Source: DYFT01 sp041695085
Lineage (GTDB): Bacteria > Bacteroidota > Ignavibacteria > UBA10030
NCBI GenBank assembly: GCA_041695085.1
Contig: JBGFRO010000020.1
Span: forward strand, 62,001-126,000
DNA length: 64,000 bases
Reading direction: 5' to 3'
Made by a program: the position numbers and the translations under genes. This document shows, in pieces, positions 55,561 to 64,000 of this stretch. Numbering within the stretch: position 1 is the stretch's first letter; the number at the start of each line of letters is the position of its first letter. The notes below the pieces were generated by a model that saw only the letters and a list, made by a program, of their open reading frames with translations, was not told the DNA's origin and searched no databases.

Positions 55561-56910
55561 ATGATTAAGCTCTCCGCTCTTCTTCTGTTGCTGCTTTCTT
55601 CACTCTTCGCCCAGCAACCGCCTCCGAAGAATCCTACCGTCGAAGAAATCGTTAAAGAAGTCTCGGCGGATAACCTTCAGGCCATCGTCGAGAAGCTCGC
55701 AAGCTTCGGGACGCGTCACACGCTTTCCGATACGGTCAGCACCACGCGCGGAATCGGTGCAGCGAGGCGATGGATTAAGTCGGAATTCGAACGGTATGCG
55801 GAGTCGAGTGAAGGGCGGATGAGCGTTGCCTTTCACGAAACGGTCGTGCAGCCGTCGGGGCGCATTCCGGCCCCAACGAAGGTAGTCAACGTTGTGGCAA
55901 CTCTCACCCCTGAACCGACGCATCACCGCATGCCCAGGCGCGTCCTGGTGGTTGGCGGACATTACGATTCGCGCGCAAGCGATCCGATGGACGCGGTGAG
56001 CGACGCTCCCGGAGCCAACGACGATGGAAGTGGAACGGCTCTGGTCATGGAACTTGCCCGCATTCTCAGCAAACGGAAGTTGGAAGCCACCGTCGTATGT
56101 ATTGCCTTCGCGGGGGAAGAACAGGGGTTGCTCGGTGCCGCAGCGTGGGCGGAGATGGCGAAGCAGAACGGATGGAACGTGGAGGCGATGTTCAACAACG
56201 ATATGGTGGGGAACAGCCGCAGCGGAACAGGGAAGAGAGAGCCATCGTACGTTCGTCTCTTCTCCGAAGCGTTCAGTCCGGTTGACACCGGCATTGTCTT
56301 TCGCCAAAGAATCTCGCTGGGCTACGAAAACGACGGCGGTTCACGCTCACTGGCGCGGTATATCAAGGAAGTTGCTGAACGGTACCATCCCTGGTTCGGG
56401 GTGAAGTTGATCTATCGGCTCGATCGTTTCTTGCGCGGGGGCGATCATCGGCCGTTCCATGAGCGGGGGTTCCGAGCCGTCCGATTCTGTGATGCGCTGG
56501 AGAACTACGATTGGCAGCATCAAAATGTGCGCACCGAAGGGGGGCGCGAGTTTGGAGACCTGCCGAAGTTTATGGACTTCGAGTATCTGACGAACGTGAC
56601 AAAGATGAACGCAGCCGCGCTCGCGACCCTTGCCCTCGCTCCTGCACCTCCGGCGCGTGTGGATCTCATGACCGCACAATTGGGCTATGAAACCGTGTTA
56701 AGATGGACAAAGAATCAGGAGCAGGATGTGGCTGGATACTTCGTACGATATCGTGAAACAAGCTCGCCGACGTGGGAAGGAGCTCTCTTCACCTCCGATA
56801 CAACCATTACGTTGACGCAATCAAAGGACGATTACCTGTTCGGTGTGCAAGCGGTGGATCGCGAAGGGAATATCGGCTTGGTGACGCTGCCTCGACCTGC
56901 GACTCGATAA
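55561..56910 (+). CDS. M28 family zinc peptidase with C-terminal fibronectin-like domain
   Basis: 449 residues. A signal peptide (MIKLSALLLLLLSSLFAQQ) is followed by the M28 core: H134 in VVGGHYDSRA, D154 in GANDDGSG, the pair E186-E187 in FAGEEQGLLG, D in FNNDMVGNS and H in LRGGDHRPFHERG. Residues about 355-449 form a beta-sandwich resembling fibronectin type III (VLRWTKNQEQDVAGYFVRYR, LTQSKDDYLFGVQAVDREGN). Secreted aminopeptidases of this type release amino acids from peptides. It starts behind the decayed vapBC locus and stands alone. Confidence 0.92.
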   Translation: MIKLSALLLLLLSSLFAQQPPPKNPTVEEIVKEVSADNLQAIVEKLASFGTRHTLSDTVSTTRGIGAARRWIKSEFERYAESSEGRMSVAFHETVVQPSGRIPAPTKVVNVVATLTPEPTHHRMPRRVLVVGGHYDSRASDPMDAVSDAPGANDDGSGTALVMELARILSKRKLEATVVCIAFAGEEQGLLGAAAWAEMAKQNGWNVEAMFNNDMVGNSRSGTGKREPSYVRLFSEAFSPVDTGIVFRQRISLGYENDGGSRSLARYIKEVAERYHPWFGVKLIYRLDRFLRGGDHRPFHERGFRAVRFCDALENYDWQHQNVRTEGGREFGDLPKFMDFEYLTNVTKMNAAALATLALAPAPPARVDLMTAQLGYETVLRWTKNQEQDVAGYFVRYRETSSPTWEGALFTSDTTITLTQSKDDYLFGVQAVDREGNIGLVTLPRPATR

Positions 56911-57004
56911 GGGCAGTAGGTTCTTACCATTCAATTCAAAGTCGAGACGGCACGATGTGACAGATGCTTATCGACGACCGGTCGAGCACAATCGAAAGTT
57001 CTTT

Positions 57005-57601
57005 TTAAGAGTGGGAGTATCGCCCTCGTTGAAAATCCATCACTTCGGCCACGATTCGAAGTCCAATTTGATTGCGGAGGTAGGAGAGATACTTGACAAG
57101 GACGAGAGAAGTGGCATAGGCATCCCCGGATGCGCGGTGGCGTTCGGGGATTTTTATTTGGAGGAATTGTGCGACTGGTCCGAGCGACTTGCTCGGTAAG
57201 TGAGGAAGAATTTTATGGGAAAGCCGCACGGTGCAGAGGCGGGGATTTTTGAGCTCAATTCCCCTCTCACGCATTGCCGTCTGCCGGACGAATCCCCAAT
57301 CGAATTCCGAATTGTGTGCGACAAAGACCGCGCCTTCGAGGAACTCCGCGACAAACGGAATCACCTCCCGTGCCGTCGGTGCATCGTGCACCATCACGTT
57401 ATCGATGCCGGTCATCGACGTGATGTAGGCTGGAATGGTGCGCAGGGGATTGACGAGCGTGGAAAACTCATCGACCAGTGTTCCGTTCTGAACCTTCATC
57501 ATCGCGATCTCGGTGATCCGGTCGTCCACCGGACTCATTCCCGTTGTCTCGACATCGACGACGACGAAGTGAGCCTCCTCGATCGGCAGGTCTCGAATCA
57601 C
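57005..57601 (-). CDS. DnaQ-family 3'-5' exonuclease
   Basis: 198 residues. The DEDDh active site is complete: D and E in VVDVETTGMSPVDDR, D in FVAHNSEFDWGFVRQ and the H...D pair in IPERHRASGDAYAT. It removes mismatched 3' ends or trims nucleic acids; by itself (not fused to a helicase or polymerase) it may act as the proofreading epsilon subunit or as a repair exonuclease. The GTG at 57601 overlaps the fbp stop (GTGA), so they are translationally coupled; the ORF is open to 57652 but that part lies inside fbp. Confidence 0.88.
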   Translation of the reverse strand: MIRDLPIEEAHFVVVDVETTGMSPVDDRITEIAMMKVQNGTLVDEFSTLVNPLRTIPAYITSMTGIDNVMVHDAPTAREVIPFVAEFLEGAVFVAHNSEFDWGFVRQTAMRERGIELKNPRLCTVRLSHKILPHLPSKSLGPVAQFLQIKIPERHRASGDAYATSLVLVKYLSYLRNQIGLRIVAEVMDFQRGRYSHS

Positions 57602-58644
57602 GAGGCTGCGCGCTGCTGCAGGTCTCGTTTGCCTTGCAGAAACTCTTCGCATATCGTCACGTCTTCCTCGCTTCCAATGAAGAGAGGCGTATGTTGATGC
57701 AGTTTCGTTGGTTGGATGTCGAGAATGCGGCGCTCCCCGTTGCTTGCCTTTCCTCCCGCCTGTTCAACGATGAATGCCATCGGATTCCCCTCATACATCA
57801 ACCGGAGCTTGCCATCGGGGTTACGCGAATCTCCGGGATACATGAAAATCCCTCCGTACAGTAAGGTCCGATGAATGTCGCCCACGAGCGAGCCGATGTA
57901 ACGTGCAGAATAGGGACGGCTCGTAGCTTTATCTTCTTCCTGAAGATACTTCACGTATTTCTTCACCGGATCGAACCACCAGCGGTAGTTGCCTTCGTTC
58001 ACACTATAGATCTTTCCCCGGCGCGGGATGCGGATGTTTTCGTGTGAGAGAAGAAACTCGCCGATGCTCGGGTCGAGCGTAAAGCCGTGCACCCCGTCTC
58101 CCGTGGTGTAGACGAGCATGGTGGAGGAACCGTAGATAACATACCCGGCAGCGATTTGTTTATAACCGGGCTGGAGACAATCCTGCATCGAACCTCGCCC
58201 GTGCGGCGTCACGCGCCGGTAGATCGAGAAGATGGAGCCGATGGTCACGTTGGCATCGATGTTGGATGAACCGTCGAGCGGATCGTAGAGCAGCACGTAC
58301 TTGCCGGTCGGATAATTTTCCGGAATGTGCAACACGTCCTCGTTCTCTTCCGACGCCATGACGCACAGGTGTCCACCATGGTCCATTGCCCGATAGATCG
58401 TTTCATCTGCAAAGACGTCAAGCTTCTTCACCTGTTCGCCATGAACGTTCTGACTGCCGGTCAGTCCGAGGATATCGACAAGTCCCGCCTTGCTCACTTC
58501 ACGCCAGATCACCTTGAAGGCGAGTGTCAGATCGCGCAAGAGGCCCGAGAAATCGCCCGTCGCTCCCGGGTGTGCACGCTCCCCCTCTATGATGTGACGT
58601 TCGATTGTAACGATCTTGTGGTGGATCATACCTCGTTGATTCAT
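57598..58644 (-). CDS. fbp: fructose-1,6-bisphosphatase class I
   Basis: 348 residues. The metal and active-site motif is DPLDGSSNIDANVTIGSIFS, with the substrate-binding region FTLDPSIGEFLLSHENIRIP and IYSVNEGNYRWWFDPVKKYV before the C-terminal GGKASNGERRIL block. It hydrolyses fructose 1,6-bisphosphate in gluconeogenesis, opposite to the pyruvate kinase direction encoded upstream in this window. Its stop overlaps the DnaQ-type start by 4 bases. ATG 58644 is used; 58629 is a second candidate. Confidence 0.96.
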   Translation of the reverse strand: MNQRGMIHHKIVTIERHIIEGERAHPGATGDFSGLLRDLTLAFKVIWREVSKAGLVDILGLTGSQNVHGEQVKKLDVFADETIYRAMDHGGHLCVMASEENEDVLHIPENYPTGKYVLLYDPLDGSSNIDANVTIGSIFSIYRRVTPHGRGSMQDCLQPGYKQIAAGYVIYGSSTMLVYTTGDGVHGFTLDPSIGEFLLSHENIRIPRRGKIYSVNEGNYRWWFDPVKKYVKYLQEEDKATSRPYSARYIGSLVGDIHRTLLYGGIFMYPGDSRNPDGKLRLMYEGNPMAFIVEQAGGKASNGERRILDIQPTKLHQHTPLFIGSEEDVTICEEFLQGKRDLQQRAAS

Positions 58645-59140
58645 TGGTGAAAGGAAATGAGTTGGCAGAATGTAGGGAGAGGAGGTGTGAGTTGCAAGTC
58701 GACGGAATCGCCAGCAATGCCCACGTCAAAGCAAAAAACTGGACGCTCATCCGTCAATATCTTGGCTACGATCGCTTGGAAGATCAACGACAAGTCGTCG
58801 TTGTCAATCAAACCCGCATTGACCGGCAGTGATTTCGATAAAAAGAGATCAAATTGCATCGTTGAAGCCCTTGAGGAGTTGCCGTTGGGACTTTCCCGAA
58901 CCGATCCGGCGAGCGCGAATGCCTCACTCACACCACTCAGAAAAATGTATTCTGCAGACGTGCACATCGTTGTACCCAGTCGCTTTCGATGGCGCCTCAG
59001 TTTCCTAAATTCGACAATCGGGAGGTTTCTCCACCGACGTTCGTGATTCACCTTGCAGTTGTAGACATTTCTTCTGAATTTGGCGCCCGAAAAAAATTGA
59101 CCTGTTGGGAACCTCTTAACTATCCTCTGAGAGTGCGAAA
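58645..59140. other. region of about 500 bases without a supportable gene
   Basis: Open frames exist on both strands (plus 58657-59046, minus 58641-59306) but they are mirror images of each other with no ribosome site and no recognised motif. I cannot tell which, if either, is real. The last 50 bases hold the likely start signals of pntAA: TTG at 59097-59099 and a TATCC at 59121, weaker than the other promoters. Confidence 0.5.
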
Positions 59141-60298
59141 GTGAAGATCGGCATACCGAAAGAAATCGGACCCGGTGAAACACGCGTTGCCATTGTGCCC
59201 GAGGTCGCTCCAACTCTTGTGCGCGACAAGCACGAGGTATTCGTGGAAACCACGGCTGGCGAATCAGCTTCCTTTTCCGACCAAGCCTATGAAAAGGCAG
59301 GTGCAAAGATCATCACCGATCCGATCCTGCTGTATGAATCTACAGACGTTGTGTTAAAAGTTCAGCCTCCGCAGTTCCATCCTACGCTAAAAAAAGATGA
59401 AGCGGAACTGCTGAGGGAGGGTTCCACCTACATCGGATTCCTTGCTCCCATTTCGAATCCGGATGTGGTACGCATTTTCGCCCGTCGGAACATCACCAGT
59501 TTTTCGATGGAGTACGTGCCGCGCATTACGCGTGCACAGAGCATGGATGCTCTCAGCTCAATGTCCACCATCACAGGCTACAAAGCCGTGTTGCTCGCTG
59601 CGAACAAATTAGATAAAATGTTTCCTCTCTTGATGACCGCGGCGGGAACGATCCCGCCTGCGATCGTCCTCGTGCTCGGAGCGGGGGTAGCCGGGTTGCA
59701 GGCTATCGCTACGGCAAAGCGGCTCGGTGCGAAAGTGGAGGCGTTCGATCCGCGCCCGTCCGTCAAAGAGCAGGTCAAGAGTCTCGGTGCTTCGTTCATT
59801 GAAATGGAGCTGCCTCAGGATGTGGAAACGGCCGGCGGTTATGCCAAGGAGCAGTCGGAAGAGTTTCTTAAGAGAGAAAGGGAAGCAATCGCGGCTCGTC
59901 TCCCGAAAGTGGATGTCGTGATCAGCACGGCGCAAGTGTTCGGCAAGCGCGCGCCGGTGTTGTTGACGCAGGAAATGGTGGAACTGATGCGGCACGGCTC
60001 CGTCATCTTCGATCTCGCAGCGGAACAAGGGGGCAACTGTAGCCTCACACAGATGGGAAAGAGCGTGGAGCATCGTGGGGTGCAGATTGTCGGACCCGTG
60101 AACCTTCCGGCCGCGTTGCCTGTGGACGCGAGTCGGATGTATGCAAAAAATATCGTAACGCTTTTCCGCCTGTTGTATCCAAAGGCGGATGCGATTCCCG
60201 ATTTCAACGACGAGATTATCAAAGGAAGTTGCATCACCCGAGAGGGACAAATTGTGAACGAACTCGTACGGGCATCACTGACCGAGAAAGGAGCTTGA
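59141..60298 (+). CDS. pntAA: NAD(P) transhydrogenase subunit alpha part 1
   Basis: 385 residues, the NAD(H)-binding domain I: MKIGIPKEIGPGETRVAIVP at the start and IVLVLGAGVAGLQAIATAKR with GAKVEAFDPRPSVKEQVKSL for the Rossmann nucleotide site. It ends before any membrane helix, so the alpha chain is split: the membrane part is the next gene, 4 bases on. The complex couples proton import to NADPH formation from NADH. It starts at GTG 59141. Confidence 0.96.
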   Translation: MKIGIPKEIGPGETRVAIVPEVAPTLVRDKHEVFVETTAGESASFSDQAYEKAGAKIITDPILLYESTDVVLKVQPPQFHPTLKKDEAELLREGSTYIGFLAPISNPDVVRIFARRNITSFSMEYVPRITRAQSMDALSSMSTITGYKAVLLAANKLDKMFPLLMTAAGTIPPAIVLVLGAGVAGLQAIATAKRLGAKVEAFDPRPSVKEQVKSLGASFIEMELPQDVETAGGYAKEQSEEFLKREREAIAARLPKVDVVISTAQVFGKRAPVLLTQEMVELMRHGSVIFDLAAEQGGNCSLTQMGKSVEHRGVQIVGPVNLPAALPVDASRMYAKNIVTLFRLLYPKADAIPDFNDEIIKGSCITREGQIVNELVRASLTEKGA

Positions 60299-60301
60299 GA
60301 G

Positions 60302-60598
60302 ATGTCGGAAACTCTCTTCTTCTCCATTACCATCTTCGTGCTGGCCACATTCATCGGTGTTGAGGTGATCAGCAAAGTTCCTCCGCTCCTCCACACCCCG
60401 CTGATGTCGGGCTCCAACGCCATTTCCGGCATCACGCTGGTCGGTTCGCTCATTGCCGCGGGGGAGGGACATGGCGGGTTGAGCGTTGTGCTCGGGATGA
60501 TCGCTGTGATCTTTGCAACGATCAATGTCGTGGGGGGCTTTCTCGTGACCGACCGGATGCTGAAGATGTTCAAGAAAGACAGCTCGAAGAAACCATAA
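60302..60598 (+). CDS. pntAB: NAD(P) transhydrogenase subunit alpha part 2
   Basis: 98 residues with three membrane helices, including LFFSITIFVLATFIGVEVIS and LSVVLGMIAVIFATINVVGG, and the conserved loop PPLLHTPLMSGSNAISGITL. This is the membrane half of the alpha chain that joins PntB to make the proton channel. It follows pntAA by 3 bases. Confidence 0.95.
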   Translation: MSETLFFSITIFVLATFIGVEVISKVPPLLHTPLMSGSNAISGITLVGSLIAAGEGHGGLSVVLGMIAVIFATINVVGGFLVTDRMLKMFKKDSSKKP

Positions 60599-60622
60599 CC
60601 GCTCTGCTTAGCTTCGGAACGT

Positions 60623-62023
60623 ATGAACCCTCTCTCTGCTTTCGCCTATCTTCTGTCGTCGGTTCTGTTCATTCTGGGATTGAAGATGCTCAGTTCTGCG
60701 CGCACAGCCCGCAAGGGAAACGGCCTTGCGGCGCTCGGCATGGTCATTGCCGTGGTCGTCACGTTGACGGATCAGAAGATTATTGACTTCGATTACATTC
60801 TTGTAGGGCTCATCGTCGGAACCGCCATCGGTGTGTTGCTGGCTGTTAAAGTGCAGATGACGGCCATGCCTCAGATGGTGGGGGTGCTGAATGGTTTCGG
60901 TGGCGGCGCTTCAGCGCTCGTTGCGTTCGCGGAGTATTTGCGACTCTCCGGCGATGTCAGGTTAACGGTCTGGAAAGGGGGCGAGGTCGGTCTGGATGTT
61001 CTGATCACCATCGTGTTGAGCATCCTGATCGGCACCATCACCATCGTCGGAAGTATGATCGCAGCGGCGAAACTGCACGGTGTTATGCGGAGCGCTCCGA
61101 TTCTCTACCCGATGCAAAAACAGTCCAACGCTGCGCTGCTGGCAGTGATTCTCGCGTTAGGTGTGTTTTTTGTGCTCGATCCATCGCTCTGGTACGTACT
61201 GATCATTATTGTTCTGCTTGCCGCGGTGTTGGGTGTGACGAGCGTAATCCCGATCGGAGGAGCGGATATGCCGGTGGTGATTTCCTTGATGAACTCCTAT
61301 TCGGGATTGGCAGGAGCAACGACGGGTTTCATTCTGTCGAACGATGTGCTCATCATCAGCGGTACACTCGTGGGGACTTCAGGCATCATTCTCACCAACA
61401 TCATGTGCAAAGCCATGAACCGGTCCATCTGGAACGTCCTCTTCGCGGGCGTCGGGGCAGAATACGATCCTACGGTCCAGGCGACAGAGCAACGGACGGT
61501 CATCAACTACACCCCGGAGGATGCAGCGTTTATGTTGGGGAATGCCCAGTCGGTCATTATCGTGCCCGGATACGGTCTGGCGGTTGCACAGGCACAACAC
61601 GTGTTGCAGGAGCTTGCGAGTCTCCTCACCCAAAAAGGGGCAACGGTGCGGTATGCGATCCATCCGGTGGCCGGACGCATGCCGGGTCATATGAACGTCT
61701 TGCTCGCAGAAGCCAATGTGCCGTACGACCTGTTGCTGGAGATGGACCAGATCAATGACGACTTTCAGAACACTGATGTGGCGTTGGTCATAGGAGCGAA
61801 CGACGTCGTGAATCCGGCCGCTCGTTACAAGAAAGAGAGTCCGCTCTACGGTATGCCTATCCTCAATGCGGATCAGGCACGAACGGTGATGGTGTTGAAG
61901 AGGAGTCTGAATCCGGGATTCGCTGGAGAGGACAACGAGTTGTTTTACAATAAGAAGACGATGATGATCTTTGGCGACGCGAAGGCAACGCTCACGAAGC
62001 TTGTGCAGCTTTTAAAGCAGTAA
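60623..62023 (+). CDS. pntB: NAD(P) transhydrogenase subunit beta
   Basis: 466 residues: an N-terminal membrane domain with about eight helices (for example LLSSVLFILGLKMLSS and TIVLSILIGTITIVGSMIAAAK) and a C-terminal NADP-binding domain III with NAQSVIIVPGYGLAVAQAQH and the loop VALVIGANDVVNPAARYKKE. It completes the transhydrogenase. A strong stem-loop follows 27 bases after the stop. Confidence 0.97.
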   Translation: MNPLSAFAYLLSSVLFILGLKMLSSARTARKGNGLAALGMVIAVVVTLTDQKIIDFDYILVGLIVGTAIGVLLAVKVQMTAMPQMVGVLNGFGGGASALVAFAEYLRLSGDVRLTVWKGGEVGLDVLITIVLSILIGTITIVGSMIAAAKLHGVMRSAPILYPMQKQSNAALLAVILALGVFFVLDPSLWYVLIIIVLLAAVLGVTSVIPIGGADMPVVISLMNSYSGLAGATTGFILSNDVLIISGTLVGTSGIILTNIMCKAMNRSIWNVLFAGVGAEYDPTVQATEQRTVINYTPEDAAFMLGNAQSVIIVPGYGLAVAQAQHVLQELASLLTQKGATVRYAIHPVAGRMPGHMNVLLAEANVPYDLLLEMDQINDDFQNTDVALVIGANDVVNPAARYKKESPLYGMPILNADQARTVMVLKRSLNPGFAGEDNELFYNKKTMMIFGDAKATLTKLVQLLKQ

Positions 62024-62049
62024 GTGGAGATGCACGGCAATCAAAAACG

Positions 62050-62078
62050 CGAAACGCGATCCGAAAGATCGCGTTTCG
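62050..62078. terminator. bidirectional terminator between pntB and the TerC gene
   Basis: CGAAACGCGATC (62050-62061) pairs perfectly with GATCGCGTTTCG (62067-62078) around CGAAA. It lies between the convergent pntB and TerC genes. T-tracts are short, but A-rich sequence precedes and TATTTC follows. Confidence 0.75.
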
Positions 62079-62082
62079 TATT

Positions 62083-63030
62083 TCAGTTCGCGCCTTTCTC
62101 CGCCTCCGGCTTCGGCAACAGAATCGATGCAGCGATGGAGACGATGAGTACACTCGCCACAACACCGAGCGCGATGCCGATGGGAATCGGATAAATCTCC
62201 GCTACCATCATCTTGATGCCGACGAATGTCAGCACGATCGAGAGGCCCAGTTTGAGGTAGTGGAAGAGATTCATAATGCCTGCGAGCGCGAAATAAAGCG
62301 CCCGTAACCCAAGAATGGCGAACACGTTCGAGGTATAGACAATAAAGGGATCGGTTGTGATGGCGAAGATTGCCGGAATGGAGTCGACTGCAAAGACAAG
62401 GTCCGTCGTCTCGACCACGAGAAGGACAATGAACAGAAGCGTCGCGTAGTTCTTTCCGTCGATCTTAATGAAAAAGCGTTCACCGTGGTAGCCGGGGGTG
62501 ACGGGCATGATGCGCTTAAACATGCGAACGATGATGTTTCGCTCGGGATGGATTTCCGCCGTCTCCTTCTGAAAGGCCATCTTGATCCCCGTAAAGATGA
62601 GAAACGCACCGAAGACGTAGATGATCCAATGAAATGAATGAATCAGAGCCGTGCCGAGTCCGATCAAAATGCCCCGCATGATCAACGCGCCGAGAATCCC
62701 CCAGAACAAGACTTTATGTTGATATTTCGCGGGGACGCGGAAATAAGAGAAAATGAGGAGGAAAACGAAGAGGTTATCGACACTGAGCGATTTTTCGATC
62801 AAATAGCCGGTGAAGAATTGGAGAGCGGCAATCTTGCCGAGCCAGAAGTAAATGCCGACATTAAAGATGAGAGAAAGCACGATCCAGAACGCGCTCCACA
62901 ACAGCGCTTCTTTGATCTTGATCTCGTGCGCCTCCCGGTGAAAGACCCGTAGATCCAACACCAGCATGGCGATGACGAAAATGTTGAAGAGAACAAGAAA
63001 GAGCGGTTCGGAGGGGAGCAGGTTGTCCAT
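62083..63030 (-). CDS. TerC/Alx family integral membrane protein
   Basis: 315 residues with about nine membrane spans. The family signature is seen in LIEKSLSVDNLFVFLLIFSY and the second acidic motif VVETTDLVFAVDSIPAIFAI, whose aspartates probably bind metal. Members export manganese (Alx, MeeF) or take part in tellurite resistance. ATG 63030 starts MDNLLPSEPLFLVLF; the frame continues to 63063 but without a better start. No yybP-ykoY riboswitch was recognised before it. Confidence 0.93.
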   Translation of the reverse strand: MDNLLPSEPLFLVLFNIFVIAMLVLDLRVFHREAHEIKIKEALLWSAFWIVLSLIFNVGIYFWLGKIAALQFFTGYLIEKSLSVDNLFVFLLIFSYFRVPAKYQHKVLFWGILGALIMRGILIGLGTALIHSFHWIIYVFGAFLIFTGIKMAFQKETAEIHPERNIIVRMFKRIMPVTPGYHGERFFIKIDGKNYATLLFIVLLVVETTDLVFAVDSIPAIFAITTDPFIVYTSNVFAILGLRALYFALAGIMNLFHYLKLGLSIVLTFVGIKMMVAEIYPIPIGIALGVVASVLIVSIAASILLPKPEAEKGAN

Positions 63031-63096
63031 TGGGCTAAAATACGAATTATTTGACGAAATCAAACCCGGAGAAACGCGCTGTTCGTTGGCACTTGG

Positions 63097-64000
63097 TCAC
63101 GAACCAAAGATGACAAGCTGGATTTCTTCGGGGAGGAGGTTATTCACGACCCGGATCACATTACCTTTGAGAGCGTTTTCCAATAAACCACGACGCGAAG
63201 CCCCCATCATGACACGCTCGACGCCGAAGATAGCAGCATGCTCGGCGATCGTGTATCCCACCTCATTACTCGGAAGAGAGATGATCTGATAGTCGATATC
63301 AGCCTCACGACACATTTCCTCGATTTTTGCTTCCTGACCATTGATCTGCATTTCCAACTTTTCCGGCAGCGCTCCCACCGCGACCTCTTTTACGCGTAGA
63401 ATGACTAAAAAGGCCTTTCGCGCTTTGGCCTCTTCGATGGCAAATTGAACCAACTTCTCCCATCTGTCGCCAACGGCAACGAGATATTTGGTTGCCGGAA
63501 TCGGCCGGACGCGCCGCCTGCGACGAGGTACGACAAGTGGTTGCTCAACCGCTGAAGCAGGTACTTCCAGACCTCTCTTTGCCATCGTTCGCGCACATAG
63601 ACCGACCGCCAGCACAATTCCGACAAAGAGGGCGGCCTTGGGTTTCTCCACCGCAATCGAGACTTCAACAAAGAAAAGCACGACTGCCGAAACAAGCATC
63701 ATCAGCCGCATTGGCTTTGAGAGGCCGACGGAATAATCGGTGGCGGTTGAGCCGATGTTGATCAGTACAGCCCCCACCACACCAATCGCATAGAGCTGAG
63801 CGAGTGTCAGGATGTCATTGACGAAAAGAAGAACGATGATCGGCGTCAGTGTCGCGATCAGGAGCGGAAGGATCGGCACGCCATGTTTATTCAAGCGTCG
63901 CAGGCTCGCCGGTAGTTCGCGGTCAACAGACATCAGAAACTGCACCGAAATCAATCCGTTAACCGCTGTGTTGGCGGCCGAGATCAAGAGCGCTCCCAGC
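63097..64000 (-). CDS. amino acid permease with C-terminal UspA domain (5' part outside window)
   Basis: The gene enters from the right edge. The visible part begins in the last membrane helices of an APC-type transporter (VNGLISVQFLMSVDRELPAS, PILPLLIATLTPIIVLLFVN, LYAIGVVGAVLINIGSTATD) and, after a linker rich in arginine (VVPRRRRRVRP), continues as a universal stress domain: TKYLVAVGDRWEKLVQFAIE, then VGYTIAEHAAIFGVERVMMGASRRGLL. UspA domains on permeases are thought to sense ATP or stress. The N-terminal transporter half lies outside, so the substrate cannot be judged. Confidence 0.85.
   Translation of the reverse strand, partial: LGALLISAANTAVNGLISVQFLMSVDRELPASLRRLNKHGVPILPLLIATLTPIIVLLFVNDILTLAQLYAIGVVGAVLINIGSTATDYSVGLSKPMRLMMLVSAVVLFFVEVSIAVEKPKAALFVGIVLAVGLCARTMAKRGLEVPASAVEQPLVVPRRRRRVRPIPATKYLVAVGDRWEKLVQFAIEEAKARKAFLVILRVKEVAVGALPEKLEMQINGQEAKIEEMCREADIDYQIISLPSNEVGYTIAEHAAIFGVERVMMGASRRGLLENALKGNVIRVVNNLLPEEIQLVIFGS

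Noticed and set aside
58641..59306. Minus-strand open frame of 221 codons before fbp
   Set aside because: It overlaps the pntAA start and promoter region, lacks a ribosome site and motifs, and is mirrored by an equally open plus-strand frame.
1..64000. CRISPR arrays, tRNA, rRNA and insertion sequences
   Set aside because: No evenly spaced repeats, no cloverleaf with a GGTTCGA-type T arm in context, and no transposase frames were found.

Overview
The window is a chromosomal segment of a Gram-negative bacterium from the Bacteroidota/Chlorobi-Ignavibacteria side of the FCB group. The evidence is two SusC/SusD pairs, a DUF5916 outer-membrane protein, a type IX secretion sorting tail of the 'YPNPFNPSTTI' kind, an ATP synthase operon without atpD and atpC, and promoters of the form TTG-N19/20-TAnnTTTG. 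Many genes nevertheless have clear Shine-Dalgarno sequences, which is more typical of Ignavibacteria, Kapabacteria or Rhodothermota-like lineages than of Bacteroides. No rRNA, tRNA, CRISPR array or insertion sequence was recognised.

Layout. 1-1640: 3' part of a DUF5916 protein. 1951-4176: RlmD-type rRNA methyltransferase, then a YafQ/RelE-type toxin-antitoxin locus whose toxin is frameshifted, then a diverged fragment of another rlmD 3' end. 4178-11085 (minus): SusC-SusD-lipoprotein operon followed by one intact and one broken 'plug-only' (barrel-less) SusC-like protein. 11699-14268 (minus): a lipoprotein, a tiny cysteine-rich secreted peptide, a 6-bladed beta-propeller protein coupled to it by a TAATG overlap, and a proline-tailed membrane protein. 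14625-19532 (minus): second SusC-SusD operon. 19907-24779: membrane M28 peptidase, alpha/beta hydrolase and a divergent GT4 glycosyltransferase.

24883-32054: a single promoter precedes an M23 peptidase, a bactofilin and atpZ-atpI-atpB-atpE-atpF-atpH-atpA-atpG, closed by a strong terminator. 32644-34280: a beta-propeller lipoprotein and a decayed type IX secreted protein. 34372-39780: a two-gene nucleotidyltransferase module (toxin-antitoxin-like, with its own promoter and a 12-bp inverted repeat) directly abuts ffh-rpsP-khpA-rimM-trmD-rplS and an mqnA-like gene. 39826-47464: recN, cysS, a third plug-only protein, outer-membrane barrels and a tyrosine-rich lipoprotein. 47558-52169: penicillin acylase-class hydrolase, class III sirtuin and pyruvate kinase with 4-nt overlaps. 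52258-53790 (minus): monohaem cytochrome and an outer-membrane barrel with an N-terminal CxxCH haem site. 54035-56910: threonine synthase, the relic of a VapBC-like toxin-antitoxin locus and an M28 peptidase. 57005-58644 (minus): fructose-1,6-bisphosphatase and a DnaQ-type exonuclease. 59141-62023: three-subunit proton-translocating transhydrogenase. 62083-64000 (minus): TerC-family protein and an amino-acid permease with a C-terminal UspA domain, cut by the window end.

Most promising for new biology: the plug-only SusC-like proteins, the peptide/beta-propeller pair, the nucleotidyltransferase module ahead of the SRP/ribosome operon, and the cytochrome/porin pair. Three separate decayed or damaged toxin or secreted-protein loci show active gene erosion. 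All functional statements come from reading motifs by eye; no database search was run.
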